Origin: Saccoglossus kowalevskii
Taxonomy: Eukaryota > Hemichordata > Enteropneusta > Harrimaniidae
Length of the DNA: 42,904 nucleotides
Assembly (NCBI RefSeq): GCF_000003605.2
Contig: NW_003131355.1
Location: 71,292-114,195 of the forward strand
Direction of reading: 5' to 3'
A program made the translations under genes and the position numbers. The notes beneath the pieces were generated by a model that ran no database searches, was not told the origin of the DNA, and saw nothing but the letters and a program-made list of their open reading frames with translations. Below are positions 23,140 through 42,904 of this stretch, in pieces (position 1 is the first letter of the stretch; the number at the start of each line of letters is the position of its first letter).

Positions 23140-23501
23140 ACTAGCCGCAATAAACGGGTTCAAGTGTTGAGATACTGTTGCTGTAATACAATTCGATAGT
23201 AGTCGCTGTATTTTGTATTGTCCAATTGATATCTGGCCATTGAACATAATGGGCATACATTCCTGATCATATATCTTACTCGTAACTCGTACAAGGAAAC
23301 GACTATGGACTAGTAAATGTGATCTTGTGATCTGCGTTTTCTGTTGAGACAATTCAGTTGCACATTATTACAGAATCTTACCGGCAACGAGCACTAAATC
23401 CGGATAATTTTCATAAAATAACTTCATTCAGTGATTGGTGTTGCCTAGTTTGGCTATTCTATGTTTGGTGGTACTAGGAGGTCGACTACTGTGAGTCTGG
23501 T

Positions 23502-23590
23502 AGTTCACAAGATGTCAATAACTACAGAGGTATTGGCATTTCTAGCTCTCTTTTTAAGTTGTTCACTATGTTATATATACTGAATAGCCC
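23502..23590 (+). mobile_element. Reverse-transcriptase scrap of a LINE
   Basis: The plus-strand peptide DVNNYRGIGISSSLFKLFT followed by MLYILN matches the conserved NYRGI...K start of non-LTR retrotransposon RT domains. Only about 30 codons can be recognised. It begins just after the end of duplication copy B. Confidence 0.6.
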
Positions 23591-24820
23591 CGTCATGTTA
23601 GAGGCATGTGCTTTAAGCAGATTCGGAAAATTCGGTATGAATCACATCACATGACACGCAGTTCAATATACGTCGTATCCACTGCACCATCATGGACAAC
23701 GTGACAGTGGCTGTAGCACATGAAAAGCAATGAGCGAGGTAGTAAAACTAGAACTAGACAAGACTGGGCATTTTAGAGGGTTATTCTATTAGTAATATGT
23801 TGGGTCTTAGTTTTTTAGTTGAAATAATTGCACCCAGCATGCATCAGTTAAAATAAAGATTTTACACAAATAACATCAAATACCAACTTTTATTAACTCC
23901 ACAAGGAGCTATTCATGTTACTAATTATTATACCTCATGGCCATGACAGCCAATCAGATTCGCGCATTACAGGTAAACATATTCGGGTACCTTCCTTCCG
24001 AATTTACCCGATATACGCAAATAACTTGCCAGGGGAACACGATACGCGGCAATATTTGTGAACTAATTAGTTTGCCAGGTTTGCGTTCACTATTTGACTA
24101 TCTTATTGGAAAGAAAACTGGGATTTTGTAACGATTTCGCGTGATGTTTAGTCGCACTTGCCGTGCGTTTCGCCAGCGCGCCCAGCTTGCGCTTTGGTCG
24201 TTCGATCTGCGATTGCGTAGTTCATCTACCTAAATAAAATTGAGAGTCGTGGACTTTGCCTTGAGACGGCATCGTTTTGTTTGATTTTGTTACGTATTTT
24301 GTGTGTTTTGACAGTATATCGACATATTATGTACAGTGTATTCGTTGAAAGAGGATGGTGTTGACATAAACCTATACTTAGTGTGCAGTTGAGTGTTATA
24401 GCTGCATGGTGCTGGATGTGTTTCTAAAAATCATTCTTCGCCAGGCTGAAGCTGTTGACTCGGTTGACAATGAGCTCTTCGGATCGCTAAAACTGTATGT
24501 CCACCTCTGTCGGAGAGAATCTTTGTATATTGTCCGTCAACGTATTTCTTTGTCATCAACTTTACATTTTTAAATATTTCTTAAAAACCGTCAGCTATAT
24601 GTGATTCATATTAATTACAATTGTAACTTGGATGATTTTTCCATTTCATGACGTAAAATTAATTTTCTGTAATAAAAGAATAATTTTGTAATTTTTGGTA
24701 AAATTGCTCTTTTTGACTTTTTATTGAAGACGACTGCTTGCACAATTTCATATTTTATATGTTGGTAAACATCTGTCAGAATTGTTCATTTTATTAGGTC
24801 TTTCGCATTGTCCTCGGGCA
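23591..24820. other. Non-genic stretch
   Basis: A 64-codon frame at 23937-24131 has no recognised motif. The remainder is AT-rich without supported features. Confidence 0.4.
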
Positions 24821-25045
24821 ACTTCTATTGAAATGTAATAATTTGTTCTCAATTAAGCAAATTAGGTAATTATTTAGTTATGCATAATTTCAACCACAAA
24901 CTATGTGCGGATTGTCCCCGTGCCCCAAGTTTCATTGAAATGCAATGATTGGTTCATGAGGTAACGATGGAAAGCCAAAAATGAGCTAATTATTATGATA
25001 AATGGGTAATTATCGTGCAAAATGTCAACCCAAAACTAATCAGGT
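24800..25045. repeat. Diverged copy of the intron-1 repeat family
   Basis: Units read 'ctattgaaatgtaataa', 'caagtttcattgaaatgcaa' and 'aaaactaatcaggtcc', with 'aattaggtaattat' spacers. They match the array at 33780-35150 in the PECR-like gene intron. Confidence 0.65.
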
Positions 25046-26220
25046 CCGTTCATTGAGATCATAAGGAGTAGTTTTCCTACTTTTAAAATGGTTGTTTTTT
25101 AATTTGTCACGTTACTTCAATTAGTTCTACAAAATAAACAGAATCAACCACATTTACAACATTTTATTGAAAAGTTACTCAATGTTGTTAGTCCGTCACT
25201 TTAAAACAAGTTTGTTTACACTAAAATTTGAACTAAAAATGGAAATATTAAAACACTAGCATGCCATCCTATAAATTGCTAATATATTGATGCACGTTTT
25301 CTAGTCTAAACTGATGCATCTTCTCTGGGATATCACAAATACAAACAAATGAACATACCGTAGTATTTTTGCGCATAAGATGATTGGGACGTCACAACCG
25401 GACCGTCCGTCAATTTTTCCATGATTCATTACAGACTGAAGACAGTTTATCCTACAAAACGCTCGACAAATTAACTTCGATATGATATCGTTAGCGGAAA
25501 GGAGGTTAGAGTGCAAATTGAAATCACTCATAGTGTTGGCGCGAAAACATCATAAATAAGAAGCGTTATTATTTGTGTACGGTTCAGTGACAGTCACGTG
25601 ACAATTAAAAATATGTCTTTCTGTGTAGTAATTGAGTAAACGAGTGACTAAAATACATTTGTTTATTGGGTCCTAGCGAAGCCATTAGCAAATATTAAAT
25701 TTATTTTATACCATAGTCTACCTTATATATCTTGCATCATTTGTGTTCTGTGACGTACACATAGACAGGACAATACAAACCAAACAATGAAGAGAACGAT
25801 TTGAGCACACGATGAATGAACAGAAGACCATAAATGAGCATTATTATAAGATAAAATATATATTACGTAGCTGTTTCACAACCTACTCTTATCATGTATG
25901 AATAAACTTTGAACACAGAACAGACGTTTACACTACAAAGTAAATTGCCAGCATACTTCAGTCTGAAGGTGTCATAACAGTTTTTTTACGTGTGAAAATG
26001 AATCCCCGACTTTCAAAATATATGATCTAAATGCCTCTCGTTACATCTTAACGTTGAATATCATATATTTGCTGATGACACTGAAAAAAACTGATTTGAG
26101 ATATTTAACATAACAAAAAAATAAGTGATTTATTGTTTCCTGTGTCGATGATGAGTTAGTAGGCTCAACTAAGCTTTGTTAGATGTGCATTCAACTGTTG
26201 AATAGTTTGTTTGCTAGTGA
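25046..26220. other. Non-genic stretch
   Basis: A 76-codon minus frame at 25301-25531 has no recognised motif. Nothing else is supported. Confidence 0.4.
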
Positions 26221-26269
26221 CTGAGTTATAGGTATAAACTACGTGTGAAAATGATAGATGAATCGCAGC

Positions 26270-26345
26270 GTGTGTACGTGCTCGACGTATTCCCGGGGGC
26301 TACTTGCATAGAAGTGCAATACGGGTATGTGCCGCCCGACTGGGA
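26270..26345. repeat. Probable dispersed repeat fragment
   Basis: The string 'ccgggggctacttgcatag', followed by 'tatgtgccgcccgac' and 'tgggatgtcatttc', resembles a short dispersed repeat seen widely in marine invertebrate genomes. This is pattern memory, not a search. Confidence 0.3.
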
Positions 26346-26569
26346 TGTCATTTCACGTTATTTTGTTTAGAAGTGGGTGGTCATTTATCAATGGTTTGGT
26401 TTGGAACGTTGCCGTCAATAAACAATATGAACTGTTTTAAATGATCGTGGTTTTATTGCCACACGTCTGGTTTAGCGGAGACATGGGCGAAAAAAGGGGT
26501 TGATGTAAATTTATTTAATAGTTATATATTTTCAAGTCACCTGCTACCAGAAAAATCAAAAACAAATCT

Positions 26570-28262
26570 CCAGTAAAAGTTGGTCAACGTATTGATATCG
26601 TGGCGAAACGTACAGTGATTCTTTACACAAAACTATATTTCATTTTCCAAAAGACGTACTGCTGGTAGTCGCTTATGTACCCCCCGGGAAGGTTATTCAT
26701 GCAAAAGAACGGAATTCAATTGTTTGAGCAACCTCCTAATCGATACACTCAGTAAATTTAACAAGGATACAATTAGTATGATAATGAATGCCAGAACTGG
26801 ATCAGTTTAAAATAGGATACAGTGGTTGTAAATATGGCGTTGTCCTATATTATGAATCAAATAATTTCTAGCTACCGCGATTGACTTTAGACTAAGTCAT
26901 AAATAAATTTGGTCTATCTCTGATTAGTACGTGCAAGGATTTGTCATTATAAATGTTCAAAGGCAGACGTGAAGACTAGGGTAGAGGAGAGTTTACCCGC
27001 ATTGCCAATTATTGCCGTAGTACTGCGGACTGTGTATTAATTACTCGGGATCTATTTGCTATCTTAAATCGTTCATTATTTCAATTAGAGTTAAATCATA
27101 CCATTTTCCACTATGCTGTGACTTTACTGTAAATGAACTACTAAGAAACAAATTTAAGGCATCCCAACACAAACATTTAGATGGAGATGCAAATGAAGTC
27201 AATTAACTTGAAACCAATGAAATGATACAAAGAATGTGGAATTTAGATGAAGCGGGTGAATTAAAAATTGAGGCAACAGTGTTGAAGGTGACACATATGT
27301 TAAAAAACTGTAGGGAATGTTATATAGGAAAACAAACAACAAGATAAAATGGAAATAAATAAAACAAAAGTAGTAGTATATAGAAATGGATGATACCTAA
27401 GCAAATATGAGTGTTTGTACATGGGAGAAATTAACAATTTAACCGGATATGAGTATCTTGTGTAAGGATTCTTTATCTGTTACTACAAAACATTCAACCA
27501 TTAATGGTAGAAAGAAATGACTACTTTAGGGAAATGTGTAGAAAATTCTCGTAAACTAATGTGTACTTCAAGTTATTTGACATCCTAATTTCACCAGTGA
27601 TCTGTTATGGTTACGAAATCGAAACAGTGCACCTTGCATACTGTAAGGTATTTATGTTTACCAAGTAGTGCTGTCAGGCTCAATTCTAGGGGACTGCAGG
27701 TGATTGCCAACATACTGTTACCATGTGACACGTTGCATTGAGTATTGACTCCACCTTCTTGAAATGCCGGATCATAGAACAAATCTATAAAATGTTGTAT
27801 AATATGGACGAACGCTGAAATTAAAAATGCACTGTTGTATTATTTGTAATTATGAAAATAATTTAAGGGTATATAGGGAATGCATTTCGTTATGAATTAT
27901 TCTTCATATATTTCTTAACTCGTCAAAAACAGTTTATTCAGCGTTTTTTTCTCCTAAAAAGCGAAAGAAATTCACAAAACCGAAAGTCTTTATCGTAGTG
28001 TTGAAGAGCTAGGTTCAGAAGTTCTTTTCATCTTCTCGAAATAGAAACTGATAAATATCAAAGAATTAACAGGAAGATGAGATTCATGCCACAGATATAT
28101 TGGTGATGAGTACAATTTCTTACTTAAATGGGACTGTCTGAGAAAACGATATCCACGTAAAGAACTGTGTGCAAACCCGTCTTTTCATAAATTAAACCAA
28201 TTATTGGCTTCAAAAACATTGAAGTCTCGCATATTAACTAAAAAGAGAGAGAAAGTGTAAAG
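26570..28262 (+). mobile_element. Decayed LINE ORF2 with the RT core missing
   Basis: Pieces of one ORF2 appear in order on the plus strand, with many stops and shifts. First come endonuclease segments: FHFPKDVLLVVAYVPP (26620-26680), MNARTGS, the remnant of a GDFNARTG motif (26787-26807), and GEFTRIANYCRSTADCVLIT (about 26985-27045). A linker follows. Then comes the RT end NKTKVVVYRNG (about 27358), the thumb segment KLFDILISPVICYGYE (27570-27618), and the C-terminal YNFLLKWDCLRKRYP (28113-28160) with PSFHKLNQLL. The palm motifs expected between about 27340 and 27350 are absent, so a large internal deletion is inferred. It ends near 28260. Confidence 0.72.
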
Positions 28263-28690
28263 TATTTTGTTATCGTGTCCACTGTATTATATATAATCAT
28301 CATCGTGAATAACTATTCTACAATACTTTAAAATGATGCAGCGCCCTCAATGTCTATCGTACACAGGCTTTTCGGATATGGATGCTCCACGAACACATCA
28401 GAACGATTATTGTGCAAAAAAAAGATTTCTATGATAAACTGAAATGAGAAATAGCATTTCTTTTTGTAAACTTCCACTGGTATAACATCGCCCAACACAT
28501 TACGTACAATGCAGCTGTTAGTTGCGTAACTGGAAGCTATCATCCTTACCCTTCGATTTAAAGACTATAAAGTGGTATCTGCGTTTGTCACCTGTTGCCA
28601 GGGTGACATTCTGTTATGCAATGGGAAACGTTTTGGTGGGGAAAATGGTAATAAGAATAATGATAAATCATTGGGAGTATCTAACACTGT
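28263..28690. other. Short stretch between LINE remnants
   Basis: No recognisable coding or repeat motif. The minus 71-codon frame at 28328-28543 is unsupported. Confidence 0.35.
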
Positions 28691-28699
28691 GACAGCTAG

Positions 28700-29250
28700 T
28701 GGTGTGATAATTATTGAGATGCTGTGCTCATTGTAATAAAATCGACATCCTTACGACCGATGTCATCGTCAAGCTTTGTACTGATTACTTCGTGGACGAA
28801 GAGGTTGAATCGTCCAAGAAAATCTTGTTCAAGGTATGCGGAAATGACCAAATAAACGATCTAACAATATTTTAGATGTAGTAAAGTTGGTCCATGAGAC
28901 GGATTTCGAGGATCTCCCTAGTTTTGTTGCGAAATTCTTATCGAAATTACCACCAATCGACATAACGCATGTAGATATCTCGGCAGTTATGAAGGAAATA
29001 ACAGCCCTAAGGCGGAACTGAAAGACCATAGAATGTACGGCTTCTAGAACTGTGCCAAACTGTGCCATTAAAGTTGTTCATTACAATCCACCATTTAGGG
29101 TGTTTATTACCAGGCTTTCACCTTTGACTTCAACGGAAGATATTCAAAGCTTTGTACTCGTCATTTCTTATTGAAACTACATGAGAGGTCTCTGAGATTA
29201 TGGACCCCACTGTGTGGCCAACTGGAATTCTTATTCGCAAGTATTACTAA
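28700..29250 (+). pseudogene. LINE ORF1 remnant
   Basis: Plus-strand segments in order: KIDILTTDVIVKLCTDYF to CGNDQINDL (28738-28856); VVKLVHETDFEDLPSFVAKF with LSKLPP and MKEITALRRN (28876-29020); VFITRLSPLTSTEDIQSF (29099-29155); and a C-terminus WPTGILIRKYY with stop TAA at 29248-29250. This layout matches ORF1 proteins of invertebrate CR1/L2-like LINEs, which bind the element RNA. At least one in-frame stop and several frameshifts show it is dead. ORF2 begins five bases after its stop. Confidence 0.65.
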
Positions 29251-29255
29251 TAACA

Positions 29256-29530
29256 ATGTCTGTACAAATAGTTTCATTCAACTGTCGTGGAGCAAAATCC
29301 TCTATTAACAACATTCACGCACTCTGTTACTCTCGTGACATGGTTTTAATTCAAGAGCACTGGCTTATAGTAACTCTGAATTAACACTTCTGGGGAATAT
29401 ACATAATGGCTTTAATGCATGTGGAGTTTCGGCAAAAAATTAAGAGACGGGAATCCGCGTGGGACGGCCGTACGGAGGGGTAGCCATATTGTGGCGCGAG
29501 TCTCTTGGCAATAAAGTTAAAATTAGATAT
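29256..29530 (+). pseudogene. LINE ORF2 endonuclease, first part
   Basis: ATG at 29256 opens MSVQIVSFNCRGAKSS to MVLIQEHWLI, the N-terminus of an apurinic-type endonuclease (NCRG and QEHWL motifs). A frameshift near 29371 leads into SELTLLGNIHNGFNACGVS, and a further shift into RPYGGVAILWRESL. The reading is then cut by a TTAA MITE and resumes at 29838. Confidence 0.78.
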
Positions 29531-29837
29531 TTAAACCGCGGTAGTCGTCGCGCTGCGCATGTTCGACATCTGTGTTGATAAACATTGATTTTCCCACAAT
29601 CCAATGCGTTCTTCAAATGGAAATGACAATTATGAGGTTTGACCTGGGCGCGACTTGCACTGATTACCGGCGGTGACTCCTTCGATACCTTCCAATCACA
29701 TAAAAAATGCCTAATTAAAGCTTGGAAACGTCTCAGTTCGTACTCGTTGATCTGCGCAACAGTCAAAGTCGCCATCTTTGTTTATATGAGACCCATATAT
29801 TTCGCACATGCGCAGCGGGACGACTACCGCGCTTTAA
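29531..29837. mobile_element. TTAA-flanked MITE nested in LINE endonuclease
   Basis: TTAA at 29531-29534 and 29834-29837 bracket a 299-bp element with inverted termini. The left end is accgcggtagtcgtcgcgct; the right end, read inverted, is agcgcggtagtcgtcccgct. It is related to the elements at 3497 and 12903. The internal sequence has no coding potential. A TTAA target duplication with terminal inverted repeats fits piggyBac- or Kolobok-type mobilisation. Confidence 0.9.
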
Positions 29838-30335
29838 ATGATAACAGACTTATTGGTGTGTAGCTGTGTACTCAACATAATCATATACTCATATTGTGTG
29901 CATATTTGCCCACTTGTTCAGATGATAATGTTGATGATTTTCTAAGCTATTTGGCTAAAATATATTGTATTGTTCAAGATTGCAACGATACGAATGCTAT
30001 TATTCTAGGTGATTTTAATGCAAATCTAGGATCGCTATTTGGGAGCGCACTTGAACATTTTGGCACAGGAAATAATATATATGTTTCGAGTGTATGTTTT
30101 CTTGGTCGTTCCACTAGAAACTTTACATATTCCAGCGAAGCTCACGGTAGTACTGTGTGGTTAGATCACTGCCTTAGTACACCCTCTGCTCACAATGCAA
30201 TTAAGCAAATACTTATTATGAATGATTTTATGTCGTCGGATCACTATCCTCTTGGCGTTGAGATAGAGTGTGCGGGTCTGAATCAATTTGAATTCCAGCA
30301 TCGATTTGGAAGTTACCAGAGAATTATGTCGAAAT
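29838..30335 (+). pseudogene. LINE ORF2 endonuclease, second part
   Basis: The frame resumes with DNRLIGV and runs open from 29894 to 30337. It contains AIILGDFNANLGSLFG, STVWLDHCLS and MSSDHYPLGVEIEC. These are the GDFNA, WLDH and SDHYPL motifs of LINE apurinic-type endonucleases, with the catalytic Asp and His residues present. After ENYVE the sequence becomes unrecognisable and no reverse transcriptase follows. An A-run at 30470-30485 may mark a truncation or later insertion. The element is therefore a 5' fragment. Confidence 0.82.
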
Positions 30336-30489
30336 AGTCTAATGTGACCCAACATCAAGTTAGAAGGTACCAATCCAGGACTGCTCAGCTTCCGTCTTTT
30401 GAGTATGTTCCACTATTCACAATTCTGCGAATTTTTAACAGCCAAGACTGTTTGCATAATAAAAAGCAAAAAAAAAAAAAAAAACACTC

Positions 30490-31190
30490 CCAAGTGCCCA
30501 CGAACCTACATCTATACCTTAATACACCAAATAACGCACTGAGTTGTTGTAAACATTCGCACTTGAACTGTTAATTACAGTATTTTAATGTGAATGCACC
30601 CTCTAGGTAAGCAAAATAATTAGACGATATTTTTCAACACTTTCTTAAAAAGTTGAACGACGTTAGCTGCTTCCAAACTATCAAGAGGAATACCAATAAT
30701 GAGTGATTTATTAAACAGAGCATGAGTTCAGTTCAAATGCAAATTCCCACAAAACGTACATAGTCGGCAGATAATACAATACCACCTAGATGTTCGTCTT
30801 AATAATATACTAGTATATCAACCTCAACTCTATACAACTCCATAATGCCAAAACACGTATGTCTTTATTTTGACCTGCAATACAAGGTCACACTATATAT
30901 TGAAGAGACAGTGGATATGATGTCATACGATACCCACAATTCTTAGCCGGAAAATCTAAATGGTGAAAAATGAATATCTAGAAACTGAGAAAAAAGAAAC
31001 TGTAAATTGCATTCATCTACTTTCATCTGGTGTCATTACGCTGGTTTCCCGGACTTTTCCTTTAAAAAACTATTTCTTTTCATCATCTGCGCCAATGGCG
31101 ATCAGAATGAGACAGGGTTTCAAACGAAGTCACACGAAGTTGTTCGTATTGGTGGCGCTTTGATTTTCCTTCGTTAAGGTCAGCTGGTGG
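30490..31190. other. 5' flank of the PECR-like gene
   Basis: Unique AT-rich sequence precedes the first exon. I see no TATA box at a convincing distance, nor a GC-rich island. The real transcription start cannot be placed from sequence. Confidence 0.35.
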
Positions 31191-31201
31191 CGATAAACAG
31201 T

Positions 31202-41772
<10,571 letters not shown>

Positions 41773-41872
41773 AAACTATTTGAGTTGTTAGATACACTTA
41801 ATAATAGATAAAAACATCCATCGAAATCTTTGTGTTAAAACAAATCCGGAATCTGTTGTATGACTATTTTGA

Positions 41873-41878
41873 AATAAA
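41873..41878 (+). terminator. Poly(A) signal of the PECR-like gene
   Basis: AATAAA lies 101 bases after the stop codon, followed by a T/G-rich stretch (ctctttgtctgag). It is the first canonical signal downstream. Confidence 0.65.
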
Positions 41879-42423
41879 AGAAATCTCTTTGTCTGAGATA
41901 TTAGTTATGCATATTAAATTTATACAAGGTGGGTATTTAATATAGCATACATGGGATTTCTATCTATCTACCAATTTTCATAGTAGTAAACATTTATTAG
42001 CAATATGACTTGCAAAAACTGTTGTTGTACTGTATTCATTATGCAAAATTATGATTCCATCACAATATAAATATATGAAGTGAATTGAGTATACAAATTC
42101 TTGCAGTTATTTTATGTTATGTGAAGATAGGAGCTGCAATACATACTAGATAACCCTATTTACACATGCTGACAAATGAAGGAATAGATCACTTTTTAAA
42201 ATATTCTTCAAAACTTTGATTTGTAAATACATCTTGGTGGTTTATATTTACTGGTAACTAACCTATTAATGCCTTGTTCACTTTCCATTGTGTCACCATT
42301 CAAAGGACATTGAATGTTTCACACGTGTTTCATTTCAGGATCAAACTCTGGGAAATCTGGTTCAAGACCAGACCACTGATTCTGAGCTAAACCTAACCAG
42401 GGTTGTGAAGAATTATTTAATCT

Positions 42424-42590
42424 ACTGTAAAATACTTTATTTTCCCTTGAAATTAATTCTCACTATTTTCACTGAAGGAATGGTTCAGTGAAAATAAAAC
42501 CCAGCGAATATACCTTTTTTTTCTATATTTTACATTCAACATTCAAATAAATTCCATACAAAACACCCAAAAAGTCAATTAATTCCAGCA
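42424..42590 (-). mobile_element. Inverted, one-end-truncated copy of the intron-1 MITE
   Basis: Read on the minus strand it matches 35515-35678, including gactttttgggtgttttgta and ttccttcagtgaaaatag. It ends with the tactgtaaaatactttattt terminus. The other terminus is missing beyond 'catgctggaatt'. Confidence 0.78.
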
Positions 42591-42599
42591 TGTGTGTAC

Positions 42600-42904
42600 T
42601 TTATGGGCTGTATACCTGAAATAAAGAAATAATAATAAAGTATGCTACAGTATATATATATCTCTATTTCGTATTGTGGCCATTGGCCTTATTTACAGAT
42701 ACAAATAAATATATAATAAATTAGATTGGAATGGTCGCAGAAACAAGTAAAGAAAAACGAATATAAAATCATAATACATAACATTTGCATAATTAAGTGT
42801 TCTCTCCCAGCATAAGTTGTCGTACTTGAAAACAATAAAATATAAATTTACCAAGGTTTAATTGTATATATGGGGTTTGATTCTGAAATAATTAAATAAA
42901 CTTT
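42600..42904. other. AT-rich right edge
   Basis: A 'ggccattggccttatttaca' stretch followed by caaataaatatataata resembles a LINE 3' tail near 42675-42720. Nothing else is supported to the edge. Confidence 0.35.

Larger units (their letters stand above)
15430..23475. repeat. Segmental duplication, copy B
   Basis: Direct-orientation counterpart of 6230-10740. It is expanded by insertions near 16820-17150, near 18310-18550, at 20335-22297 and by a LINE fragment at 22335-23139. The last shared block (22300-22334 and 23140-23470) matches copy A 10315-10720 and ends near gattggtgttgcc. Copy A and copy B sit about 9.2 kb apart at their left ends and about 12 kb apart at their right ends. Confidence 0.88.

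Noticed and set aside
22414-23352. A single 312-residue host protein
   Set aside because: The N-terminal 71 codons are duplicated flanking DNA that has no such frame in copy A. The rest is LINE ORF2.

Overview
The window is AT-rich, intron-bearing nuclear DNA of an invertebrate animal. The evidence is GT-AG introns, a peroxisomal-type reductase split over eight exons, a Thr-rich mucin-like exon, and a dense load of decayed LINEs, solo LTRs and small DNA transposons. The repeat style (LINE tails ending in AATAAA repeats, intronic repeats of the 'accaagtttcattgaaatgtgatgat' kind) recalls marine invertebrates such as hemichordates, lancelets or molluscs. I cannot name the species.

Layout. (1) 1-1971, minus strand: one long open exon of a Thr/Glu-rich mucin-like protein built from 25-residue repeats. 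It runs off the left edge and begins at a clear splice acceptor. The plus-strand Val-rich open frames here are shadows. (2) 1972-6200: mostly non-genic, with a TTAA-flanked MITE, an 80-bp tandem duplication that breaks a coding-like frame, and a LINE 3' tail. (3) About 6.2-10.7 kb and about 15.4-23.5 kb: two direct copies of one segmental duplication, each changed by its own insertions. Copy A carries a 134-bp hAT-like element and a solo LTR. Copy B carries a triple palindrome, a roughly 2-kb insert with a signal-peptide-like exon and a 44-bp minisatellite, and a LINE fragment. A second solo LTR lies between the copies. (4) 23.5-30.4 kb: a graveyard of non-LTR retrotransposons, including an RT scrap, a LINE with its RT core deleted, and the 5' end of a two-ORF LINE whose endonuclease is split by a TTAA MITE. 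(5) 31202-41772, plus strand: a complete eight-exon gene for a peroxisomal trans-2-enoyl-CoA reductase (PECR)-like short-chain dehydrogenase of 304 residues. Its introns hold a 966-bp and a 726-bp TIR element and an array of diverged tandem repeats. (6) 41773-42904: 3' flank with a poly(A) signal and an inverted, truncated copy of a MITE that also sits in intron 1.

How it fits together. Only the PECR-like gene and the mucin-like exon are supported as host genes. The signal-peptide exon at 21428-21509 is also on the minus strand and ends in the splice phase (1) at which the mucin exon begins. The two could belong to one secreted mucin-like gene whose long first intron contains the duplicated region. 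This is inference only. The PECR-like protein should reduce trans-2-enoyl-CoA with NADPH, but it lacks a C-terminal PTS1 and has Glu where the human enzyme has its catalytic Tyr.
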